64,000 bases of DNA from Phragmites australis. Lineage: Eukaryota > Streptophyta > Magnoliopsida > Poales > Poaceae. Shown here one piece after another: positions 49,601-59,339 of this stretch. The stretch covers positions 19,852,001-19,916,000 of the forward strand of contig NC_084927.1 in assembly GCF_958298935.1 (NCBI RefSeq), in the 5' to 3' direction. Every line of letters starts with the position of its first letter. Position 1 is the stretch's first letter. A program made the translations under genes and the position numbers. The notes below the pieces were generated by a model that was not told where the DNA came from, did no database searches, and saw nothing but the letters and a program-made list of their open reading frames with translations.

Positions 49601-52600
49601 CTATGCATTAGATCATGTTAACTAGGTTTAGCAAATACATTTTCTCACATATTCAACTTTTTTATGAGTATAAATACTTTTATCATTTAGATCATGTTAC
49701 GAGGAAACCAACAAAATTTGTTTCACTTGATTTGAAACCCAGATGAATTAGTTATTAATTTTACAAAGTTGAGCCATTTTTTGGTTTTTTGTTGGACTTC
49801 ACCGGTTACCGAGAAATGTGCTCGGTAAATCGGGAAATTCGACGAGTTACCGGTGAATGTGGGAAATGCAGAGAAAAAAAACGATCAGTAAATCGATCAA
49901 TTTGGTCGGTTGCCGGTAGAATTCGACCGGTTACCGATCGGTTGATTCAGTCTGAATTTGCCACGAATTGCAAATTTGACCGAGTGAATTTGTTTGAATT
50001 CTCGCCGAATTTTGACCGAGTTTCACGGTAACCGTGCATTTTCAGTTACCGCTGGGGACTAGTTTTCAGGGTCCAAATGAATTTGTGAACCTTGATCGTG
50101 CCCCCTTTCCCCATCGGTTTTCTTTCCCATCTTCTCTAGCTACCCGCCTTGCTCTCAAGCCACTGTCGACGCCGTCGGGCCATGGGCCACCGCAGCCTGG
50201 AGCTCCCTTAGGCAACTCTGCCTGAAGCTCGTTTGTCTTCTGTTGTCGCTGCCTCTCTTCTGGTTTGGGTGGACGAAAGAGGAGGATGGGAGTGTTGCTT
50301 TTGGGCCATGGGGTGCTACTGGTTTGGAATCCTCGCTTCTGTGTTGTGGAGTGCGGATGTCCGGGGGGAAGTTCTTGTGCCACACGAGGGCTACATCTTG
50401 GACTGATGGCCCTTGCCTCTCTAGGGTGTAGTGCAGTTTGTGTGGTGCTAGTCCATTCTCCAAATCCAGCTTGCTAAGCCATGCTCGCTATTTGGCTACC
50501 TGTTTTGGATGATGATCTCTTTTGTCATTGTTGCTGCCTGCTAGTACCCGAGTCTAGTAATAGTCTTCCTTCCTACTACTACGTCCATCCAAGTCCGCTA
50601 GCGTCTCCTCTCAGTTTGGCTGTGTCGTGCGAGTCCACAAATCATTGTCATTCAGCCAATTGCTACTTTTCCTTGTACGGTTGGTTGTCCTTTTGGCCAA
50701 TCGCTTTCCGTCGCTGATGACACGACTCTGCTTTCTCGGTCCTCTTGTAGCCTCTAACTACTACCCGTAGCTTTTGGTGCGCAGATTTGTGAGACCTTGA
50801 CTCGTCCGTGTGGCATAGTACTAGTGGGATTTGAGCGGCCAAGGTCCATCTGCTTGACCGTGCTACTCACAGTCGCCTCTGTCGCGACTCTTGACTGTAG
50901 GCGTGCTCATCATCACGACTCTATCCTCGTGCTTCTCTTCGCACCTCCTCGTCTTAACTTGACAAACCTCTCTTCGTGTCATCTTCATCACCCTTCATCA
51001 TGTTGCTCCTGCCCTTCTCTCTCTTCTCATAGCGGCCACATGACTCCACGTTGAAGAAGAAGACACATCACAGAGCTGACGCCACAGTGACGACATTGAT
51101 ACGGATTTGGATGTATTGTTTAGCAGTGTTGTATTAGGTCCTAAGTGTCTTTTTTAGTGTCATAACCTCTTCAAATGCATCGCTATTGCATATGCCTTGC
51201 ATTTGAGGGGGGGGGGGGGGGGTTAAGGGCAAAATGTTAATTTCTTAGTTTCCTAGGGTTTGGTCAGAGTATTCCTCTCCTGTAATATATATTGCCCCTT
51301 TGGGGCTGTGAAATGCATATACACAGTTTACAGCCACTCTCACCCTCTAGCAATCATGATAGTAACCAAATTCACCAATCAATTTGCCAAACAACATATC
51401 AACATGCTAAAATCAAGGGAATATACTTTTATGCAATAACGCAAATGGTCTCTGTTGCAACACAAATCATCTAGGCAATATGAGAACAAATTATTCAAAT
51501 GGAAATTCAGACACATGGCTAAAATCTGAAGCTACAAATCCGAAGTGTTGTTAGCACCAGAAAGCTTCTCAAATACTCAACTAATGTCACTTTCTTTACG
51601 ACTGAAGATACCACTTTCTTTACAACATTTGTGGAGGTCATCAATCTCCATATCCACTAATTGCACTGCACAAAGATGTCACTTTCTTTACAACTGAAGA
51701 CACCACTTTCTTTACAACTTCATATCCACTAATTGCACTGCACAAAGCTCTTAAACTAGTTTAGACACCATTTGTTTGTTCAATACCCCATTTAACTAGT
51801 ATATTGTTTTTTTAGAAAAAAAATATATAACTAGTATATTTTTCACTCTACTTGGTTCCAACTTCTTGTAAAACTAAAAAATCTATAGCAATAGATAAAA
51901 CACAAATTTTTAATATGTAAGGAAGATCAGAAATGTACAGGAGAGTTATGTACATTGAAGATGAGAAGAACAGAAACATGTCTACATTTAGAGTCTTGGG
52001 AGATGATTCAGCGACCGCACAACGTCCTCAGCTAGAACGCCTCATCGGGCACGGAGGCCAAAATTATGAGGGGATGTCATTGCAGTCTTAGGAGGGATCT
52101 AAGTGAGGATTTGAACTACAGTGTAAGGAGATTGACTCACCTTACACCCCTCCTACTCTGCCCACAATGCCACATTGACATCCACTCACTGTTTTGGCCT
52201 CTGCATGTGAAGGGTCTTTTTAGTTGAAGACATCGTGCAGTTGCTGCACCAGATCTCAATACTCTAAATGTACTTATGTTTCCCCCCCCCCCCCCTTCTC
52301 ACCTTCCATACATATAGCTCTCATGTACATTTGCAATTTCCGGTACATATTATGTGTTTTATCTAATTGCTCTAGATACTCGATTTCCATGATAAGTTAG
52401 AATTAAACCGAGTGAAAAAGATACTACTTCAATGGGGTATTAAACAAACGGATGTAGAGTTTAAAGAAGTAGTTGGAAAGCTTTGTGCAGTGGCATTAGA
52501 GGATGTCTGAATAAGATGTAAATAAAGTGGAATCAGATTAGGCGTAAAGGAAGTGCCATTAATTAGTATTTGGGAAGCTTTCTAATGCTAACATCATGTG

Positions 52601-54250
52601 AGGTTTGTAGGTTTAGATTTTAGTCAGATATCGCCATTCAAATCTTGTCCATTGACAAAGCTGATCCACATTAGAATGATCACTACACTTTCTGGTGCTA
52701 ACAACACTTGAGTTTTGTAGGTTTAGATTTTAGTCATGTCATCATGTGTCCCAATTCAAATCTAGCCCACTTGACAAGAACGATCCACGTTAAAATGATT
52801 ACTACAGAACAGCAAGTAATGGTTAAGACAGTCAAGTACAGAGCCCCAATGATACAAATATGAAGGCTTTCCAGTCAAACGAAACGAGAGCATCCACGAG
52901 AACCTAAACCGTCGGCATCCTCAAGATCAAGGAATCCTCCAGAACCATAGGATTCCGATGTCATCCAAGCCAAATATACACAGAACATGAAAAGGTGGAA
53001 GGATCCTCGTGTTGTATCAATGATATTTATATATGCTATAATATTAATCTCAGTAAAAATCAGCATTGCTATGCAGGCTTTGGACTAACAGAATGCATCA
53101 TGAATATGTTTAAAACAAGCAAGCATACTAAACTATTGCTTCATGTCAGTGCTCATTGTTGTAGTCTTTGCCAGCAGGTATAACATAAACATATAAACTG
53201 ATTGTAGTTTACCAGCACACTGGAAATAAGTAAATAACCAAATGCAACATGACACTAGACAATTGGCAATAGATGAGTGGCATACATTGCACAAGCATAT
53301 TTAGATCTCTAGTGCAACATTGTGAAACAATAGAAGACATCTGGCCAATAGAACTAGATTAAAAGATCATAGTATGACTACAAGCAGCTATAATGGTACT
53401 TCAGATACTAGACCTTTTTTCTTTTCAGCAAGGGATACTAGCTATAGTCTAGCATAAAAGCATTTAGGGGACAAAACAAGTATGACTTAGAAAGTGCATC
53501 TCCCCCAATACTAGAATGCTCCGAATAATGTTACAACACAACATTGCCATCTTAGCAACCCAATTCATCACCAAGTTGGCAGGAAAAATCCTGTGTTTGC
53601 AGTTGTCCCTAAGAGGCATTCGTTTATGCTGGCACATGCTGCATATCGAGAAATGGATGCCAAACAGTATAAGGAGATGCTAAGAACAAGGGAACACAAC
53701 TTCACAGAACAGCGCAGATGGAATCCTAACAGGAACAAAAACCGTGCAAGCAAGTTGAGCACACATTTCTCAAACGGACAAGCAAAGTGACGCAGATGGC
53801 TACAATCCATTATGAATGTAACGCAATCCACAAGATTGATCCGCAATAGAACTACAGCAACGGCATAACAAGCAACAGAGCGGGAGCCCTAATGATACAA
53901 AGAGGAAGGCTTCGAAGAAAATTTACACCATGCGCGAGAACCTGAAACATCTATCGCGTGGTCATCCTCGTATCGCAGATCAAGGGATCCTCCAGAACCC
54001 ACCCGATGGATCCCGATCCCCACCCGAGCCAAATCTACACGGAACACGTGAAAGCGGAGGGGCGCGCGTGCTTACCCCTGGAGGCTGCGAAGAAGGGAGA
54101 CTCAATGGAGAACCGCGGCTGGTCGCGGCCGCGGGCCGAGTCTTCGTCCCCGCCAGGGGCGCCAGCGCCGGCGAGGGAGGCCCTTGTCGCCGCGGCGACC
54201 GGGCGGCAGGATAGGGAAGACGAGAGCCTCCTCCCCGCAACCCTCAGCAT
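46626..54250 (-). CDS. RISP: Mitochondrial Rieske iron-sulfur protein (complex III), 273 aa, 2 exons
   Basis: Exon 1 (54076-54250) encodes an Arg/Ser/Ala-rich mitochondrial targeting region starting [15 protein letters not shown]. Exon 2 (46626-47272) encodes the rest; the codon for Gly59 is split by a GT-AG intron of 6,803 bp. The membrane helix is at [19 protein letters not shown]. The 2Fe-2S ligands are in CTHLGC and CPCHGSHYD, both intact. The C-terminus is [11 protein letters not shown]. The protein is the electron-transferring subunit of ubiquinol-cytochrome c reductase in the inner mitochondrial membrane. A length of 273 is normal for grasses. The intron is expanded by an internal duplication and at least two insertions. 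No in-frame damage is visible. Confidence 0.95.
47970..51352 (+). mobile_element. Non-autonomous LTR retrotransposon with 134-bp LTRs
   Basis: LTRs at 47970-48103 and 51221-51352 share TAATATATA(C/T)TGCCCCTTT through CACCCTCTAGCA. A primer-binding site TGGTATCACAGC follows the first LTR directly (48104-48115), and a polypurine tract (TTGAGGGG and a long G run, about 51204-51222) precedes the second. Flanking pentamers are GTCAT (47965-47969) and ATCAT (51353-51357). The inside has no gag or pol frame. It contains GC-rich blocks and a nested AT-rich repeat block. It sits in sense-opposite orientation inside the Rieske intron. Confidence 0.85.
48970..50075. mobile_element. Possible nested TE block with GTTACCG-type motifs
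   Basis: An AT-rich block separates two GC-rich halves of the LTR element. Its ends are loosely inverted (AGGGTTCAAAAATT at the left, GGACCCTGAAAACT read from the right), and both subterminal parts repeat (G/C)GTTACCG/CGGTAA(C/T) motifs. The composition and ends suggest a hAT-like insertion, but no target duplication could be fixed. Confidence 0.4.
51545..52720. mobile_element. Long inverted-repeat block (MULE-like or foldback)
   Basis: The left side TGTTAGCACCAGAAAGCTTC and later CACTGCACAAAGCTC...TTCAATACCCCAT are mirrored on the right, reverse-complemented, as TGTTAGCATTAGAAAGCTTC and CACTGCACAAAGC...TTTAATACCCCAT. The arms are several hundred bp with internal duplications, and no transposase frame is seen. 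A second copy of the right end occurs near 52690. Confidence 0.6.
53030..54070. repeat. Proximal copy of the duplicated Rieske-intron segment
   Basis: About 1.04 kb next to exon 1 is the counterpart of the expanded copy at 47520-53020. It lacks the LTR element: the sequence CATTGCCATCTTAGCAACC at 53542-53560 is the uninterrupted form of the insertion site. Similarity to the other copy ends within a few bases of the exon 1 donor site. Confidence 0.75.
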
Positions 54251-54302
54251 GGTCGTCGTCCTCCTCCTCCGGTGGTGGCGCTAGCCTCCAATCTAATCTC
54301 GG

Positions 54303-54310
54303 CTAGGGTT
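54303..54310 (-). promoter_or_regulatory. Telo-box-like AACCCTAG upstream of the Rieske start
   Basis: AACCCTAG lies 52 bp upstream of the ATG on the minus strand, beside a GA microsatellite (about 54340-54360). Such boxes are common near nuclear genes for mitochondrial and ribosomal proteins. Confidence 0.45.
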
Positions 54311-54514
54311 CGCCCGCTCTGTCGCCTAGACGCACGGAGTGAGTGAGAGAGAGAGAGAGAATGGAAGAAACGAGAGGCGGAGGAAAAAATTGGGAGCGGT
54401 GGGCTACGTGGGCCCGATTTTTAAGGCCCACTAGGTTTTGTGGCCTTGGGTATCATTGTTATGCTCAGTGGGTTGTTGGCCAAGGTGGTTTTTGCTGGCT
54501 ATACTATCATAATA

Positions 54515-54765
54515 CTCCCTCCTAAAAAAATACATAGTATTTTTTATTTTTTACGGTCTTTGACGTGCAACTTTGATTATTATTTTTTACTAAGCTATAG
54601 TTATAATATCTAATAATAATATAATATTATGATAGCATTTTTAAGATAAATCTACACATAATTTTTATGTTCCCAAACTAAATATTTTGGAAGATATTGA
54701 CTGTCAAAATTTTAAAAGTTTGACCATCTTAGTCAAAGCGATAAGTATTTATGACCGGTGACTTT
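54515..54765. mobile_element. Possible Stowaway-like MITE
   Basis: TA followed by CTCCCTCCTAAAAAAATAC is a typical Stowaway-type left end. The right side (GTCAAAGCGATAAGTATTTA near 54734) resembles a decayed partner. AT-rich throughout with no frame. Confidence 0.4.
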
Positions 54766-54789
54766 CACTAAAAAACTATGTCAATAAAG

Positions 54790-56108
54790 TGTAAAGATCG
54801 GTGACGACATAAGAGGGGGAGTTAATTAGGTTTTTTAATATTATTCGACTTAATTTAATAAGATAAATTTAAATTGACTTCTATCTAAATGTGTTCAAGG
54901 TTTATCTAGTGAGGCTACTCTAATAGAACAAAGTTTTGCATAATAAGTTCTAATCCTACAAACTACACATGACAATTCTATAAAAAGTAAATACGAAAAA
55001 TAATCTATGCAATAAATAAGTGTAGAATGTAAATGAGTTAGAGAGCGCAAACTCGATATGACAACTTGTTCTTATAGTATCGGTGAGTTTCCTCTCACCA
55101 CTAGTCCACGCTAGAGCCTCTCGCATGGGCTAGGTTCCCCGGTCAGGTAGCTTCACAACTCTTGCCATTAGATATCCCCGCACACTGTTAGGTCTCCTAC
55201 TAAGGTAGCCGTCTGGGCACATGCCACTCCTCCCGCTCAAAACGCTTACAGCCACTCCATAAACTCGATGGGAGGGTCCCACAAGACTCATCATCATTAT
55301 GCCATCTAGATGTAGGTAAATACCAAGAGTAAGAAGTGTAGATCACTCACTTGATCTAACTCTAGACTAATCATCTAGCTAGATGCACATTAGGCATAAA
55401 CTAGCACTAATCAAATTTTTAATCTTACGCTAATTACCTTGAACTTCAACTTCAACTCAAAGTTGGCTATGAAACTCTCCAAGACGAGTGTGTGTCGGAT
55501 AGCCAGGAGTAGAGTATTTATAGCCCCAAGTCCAAAAACTAGTCGTTAGAGTTCATGCTACAAAAATCTTTATCACCATATGATATGGTGATTAGCATTG
55601 TATAAAACGGTGACATCCTTTCATTGGTCAGAAATCTGATTGTTGGAGCCTATCAATACCTCACCATATGATAAGGTGGCTTTTAGTCTTTAAGCCACAA
55701 CCTCTTTGTATGATAGTATGATGACCTTGTACTACACCAAGCCAATACATCACTGTATGATGATGACTTAATCTCCTCGAACACCACTTCGACAAACTTT
55801 TTGTCCAGTGGTAAAGTACCTACCATATGATACGGTGACCCTAAAAACTTCTTATGCCATACCTCACCGTATGATACGATGATCCTGAAAAACTTATGAT
55901 GTCTTATGTTTGCCTTCTATCTTGACTCATTGTATGTTATGGTGTTCCACCGTATGATATGGTGACTTATTTTCCAATGGGGACTTGGTCCAATTTAATC
56001 CAACACAAGTTCTGATCTTTGTGGCTTCCTTTCCTTGATATCTTAGGCCTTCCTCTAATATATAGAGCTAACCAAACTTAGTGTATATTACCTACTAAGT
56101 AACTAACA
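54790..56108 (-). mobile_element. Solo LTR (Sirevirus-like), target duplication TAAAG
   Basis: It starts TGTAAAGATCGGTGACGAC, parallel to TGTAGGATCGAGAATGACGAC at 3064, ends in CA at 56108, and is flanked by TAAAG at 54785-54789 and 56109-56113. No primer-binding site or coding DNA adjoins. Length 1,319 bp. It carries an array of palindromes (see 55570-55970). Confidence 0.85.
55570..55970. repeat. Array of CACCATATGATATGGTG palindromes in solo LTR
   Basis: At least seven copies or near-copies are visible at about 55574, 55662, 55731, 55830, 55863, 55930 and 55949. The core is CACC(A/G)TATGATA(T/C)GGTG. This is a different core from the CCGGAC..GTCCGG palindromes in the LTRs at 3064 and 10801, in the same relative place. 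Confidence 0.75.
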
Positions 56109-56113
56109 TAAAG

Positions 56114-57295
56114 ACATTGTATCAAGCTACTAAACCCAAACCCTATTTATAGTATGGCAAAAAAAAAAAACTATCTACGTAAATGATACTCTCAAACACC
56201 ATACTCACTTGCCTAAACAATTGACCTTGATTATCATATCTTCATTAAGCTTTTCTTTGACCTTGATGATTATCCTTTGAGATGTTTGGGACCCCAATTT
56301 TATCATGCAACATCTATAAGAGCAAACCATGTTAGTCTCATTGACTATATTACCATGCGAAATCTGGAGGTGGCATAAGAAGGCCATAGCGAGCAACATC
56401 TAAAAGTCATCCATAAGCTTATAGGGAGCTCATAGTGAATTAAAAAAAATCCATTTTTGTGTATATTGTCGAGACTCCACGAGGTCGTTGCTCTTGCCGC
56501 CATTGGAAGGATGTGGAGGGAGCAGCTCCAGTGAGCAAGAGGCTGAGAAAGGTGTCATTGACGGTTGGAGTAGGGGTGATCACGAATGTGTAGTAGTAGC
56601 CGCCATATGGGGCTGCCTCAGGCCAACAATCTTGGGGAGGAGGGTCATTGCCAAATCCGATCGTTGTCAGATGTAGCAGCACCAAGCTTAACATCGGTGT
56701 TGCATGGACAAGCCATCTCTCCCAACACTAGTGGCACCAGGGATGCTGACCGTCATTGCGAGATCTTGTCAATGCTCCAAGGGTCGGCAGAGAAACCAAG
56801 CTAGGCCCTCTGGTGCTTCTCTTTTTTGTTGAACTTGGCGGTGGATGCTGATATCACTAGATTTTGGGAGGAGATGACCGGAGAGAGGGGACGAGTGGCG
56901 CCGAGCACAAAGGGTGAGAGGAATCAGGGCTAGGGATACAAGTTGGTACTTAATGGGTAATTTGGATCACTACTTTTGTTCATATCCCTCCACGTAACAA
57001 TTATTGGCAATACTATTTTTAGTTCAATTGAGTAAACTCTAGGTCAACAAATGACTAAAAAAAGTGAAATTTGCATCCCTACTCTAGACGGTTGGAGGTG
57101 AATTTATAGTGGGTCTCACCCTTATACTTCATCGAAACCTTACTTTACACACAACTAAAGCACAATGACACATGTCTCGTTATTATGGATTGGTTGGGCC
57201 ACAATTATTGTGGTCGCCCTTAGTGGTGCCTTGAAGAGTACAATTTTTTTATTTTTCTTGAGACATAGATTCCATCACACATCTATCTATCTATA
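56114..57295. other. Intergenic, no gene recognised
   Basis: Short frames near 56440-56800 lie on both strands without motif. A TATC-type microsatellite begins near 57281. Confidence 0.45.
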
Positions 57296-57330
57296 TCTAT
57301 ATACCTAATCTATCTATCTATCTATTCTAT
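57281..57330. repeat. TATC/CTAT microsatellite
   Basis: Runs of ATCTATCTATCTAT, twice interrupted by CTATATACCTAA. The interruption repeats the start of the adjacent candidate Helitron. Confidence 0.8.
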
Positions 57331-59045
57331 ATACCTAAAGCCCGTAGCTTTCTCGCTCCTTGGTTACGTCACGTCATCACCAATCGTGAGCCATCGGATC
57401 GAAGGACACGTGTTGTAAACTGTCGAATCGAAGGACACAACGTCCTGAGTTGTCTCCCCGATTCTTCTTCATCCCGATCCCCAACCGACCCGCCCCAACC
57501 TATCTTCGCTCCTCATCCCACCTCCTCTTGCCCCCACGCGTCGCCGCCTCCTGGCGCCCTACCGCCGCCCCTAACGGATGTTGTAAGCTCTTGATTGTAT
57601 CTTGCCATTGATCCATTGGTTTGTGATTTTTACCACCTATATGATGTTCTAATATGCTTAGTTTTTATGTTATAGGTTAATGGTTTTGTGTTGTGCCCTA
57701 AACATGTGTCAAAGACACCACCATGTGATGACCTGAGCTCACAAACAAAGGAGAATGATAATTCTTCTTCCTTGCCTCGAAGGTATGTGATATCCTTTGC
57801 CCTTATTGAGAGATATGTTGAGGTTCCAGTTCATCTGATTTATAAATAATTTGTGTGTTGTGTTTTTTCCCCTAACCAATGCTCACATAAAGAAGAATTT
57901 TTCACCATTTTCAACGGGGAAGGTCAACAAATTGATCAGCTTAACACCACTAGACCTTTCTTGCCTTTGGGGTTATGTTATTTCTTCACCTTTCTTTTGG
58001 AGATAATGTAAAAGTTCCTTGCCATTTTATTAACCATCCATCTCTCATTTATATAATCGTGTATGTATTTCGTGATTCCAGCCTATATTCAGACAAGGAA
58101 GGATTTTTTGATGATCATCAAAGTTGCGAAATCTTTCTTAAGTCACTACCCTTCTTAGGACATAATGTAAAGGTTTCTGATCCTTGATCAGACATTAATT
58201 ATAATTATCTGTTATATATTATCATTCCAGTTGTCATTCAGACGAAGAAGGAATTTCCAATGCTTATCGAGCACAAGAAGCAAAAGCTGATCAGCTTGAT
58301 ACACCAAGCTGCCCTTCTGATCAGTGGGTTTTGCTTAGTTCATCTTTAAGTGCATCAGAGAAGGTAGCTGGTAGCATAGCGAGAAATGGTGGAACAAAAA
58401 AAGCGACTTCATTGTTGGATGGATAACATGTTTGATATGTTTCAACGAAATCCAACTTTATGGCTAATTCTTTTGCATAAGAAATGATCTCCTACATTTC
58501 TAAATAAGTTCTGTCCTCTCTGCTTGATTTGTTTTAGAACTGGGGTCTTGGTTCTTCTGATTCCAACTCCAATTGATATTGTGCTGCTTACAACTATGAT
58601 ACGCGCTGATCAACTGTTAATATTCTTAGTTTTTCCCTTTTTCAAATCTAATTACTTGTATGTTAACTAATATCGGCTCTTTTTAATTTCTAACGGACAC
58701 CCCTAGAAATCTTCAACCTATTTTAAGGGAAAATAATAAGGTATGTGTTTACTTGATATTCTGTTTTCTATTGTGCCCTTATCAGTGGCTGATCTGTTTT
58801 CATTTTTTTTTTCACAAATATGGATCATATCTGTAGCTACTAAATATATTACCGATCTAATATCCTATGCTGTACAAAGTAGCCTCGTCTCTATTTTAAT
58901 AACCAGCATATATTAAACTAATAAGCGGAACATACTTCAAAGCAAAGACCTGCAGATTTTAGAGTTATCTAAATATATGTCTTTATGTAGAGTTAGCTCA
59001 GTGCCTTGTCTCAACAGGCGTGGCAAAGCTGCACCGCTTTTCTAG
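57296..59045 (+). mobile_element. Candidate non-autonomous Helitron
   Basis: TCTATATACCTAA at 57296 (preceded by A) and again at 57326 (TCTATATACCTAAAGCCC) resembles plant Helitron 5' ends. The right side has a decayed hairpin (GGCGTGGC AAA GCTGCACCGC, about 59018-59037), then TTTT and CTAG at 59042-59045 followed by T. That is the hairpin-CTRR|T arrangement. No Rep/helicase frame is present. It contains exon-like modules (57676-58426) that may be captured gene DNA. The call rests on the ends only. Confidence 0.45.
57676..58426 (+). pseudogene. Exon-like modules of unknown gene, repeated
   Basis: 57676-57782 (VNGFVLCPKHVSKTPPCDDL onward) and 58231-58426 (CHSDEEGISNAYRAQEAKAD onward, TAA at 58424) have good splice signals and join in phase, 303 bp together. 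Between them two further modules start in the same phase (SHKEEFF near 57891, YSDKEGFF at 58082) and end before a shared AAT|GTAAA donor. This suggests three tandem copies of an exon-intron unit. No family is recognised. It could be a captured fragment or a small gene. Confidence 0.4.
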
Positions 59046-59339
59046 TTTAAACTTAATACTGATGAACATGGACTGTGTATCTGACAAACGAAACATGTCT
59101 TTCTTTTGATCACACGAGACAAGCATACAGTGCAGCTAAGGGATGAAAGTTGAGATGCAGTAGAATTTACGCGGCGAACATCACAAGGAAACTATCTGTG
59201 AAACTTGCAAGGAAACTATCTGTGAAACTTGCAAGAATCAAGCTACCGTACACGATAACACACACATTCTGTTTCTGTTAAGGAAATGTATCAGACCTTC
59301 AGGAGGACCAACGCTCATCGGAGATTTTTTTACTGCTCT
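59046..59339. other. GlyRS 3' flank
   Basis: It probably contains the 3' UTR of the minus-strand GlyRS gene. A 24-bp unit (CAAGGAAACTATCTGTGAAA and four more bases) is repeated in tandem near 59186-59233. Confidence 0.6.

Larger units (their letters stand above)
47520..53020. repeat. Distal copy of a duplicated Rieske-intron segment, expanded by insertions
   Basis: Blocks at 47540-47969 and 52840-53020 align with 53050-53550 and 53885-54070 respectively. Shared landmarks include GCTATGCA(T/G)GCTTTGGACTA and ACATATAAACT. Most of the extra length comes from the LTR element (47970-51352) and an inverted-repeat block (51545-52720). Confidence 0.8.
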
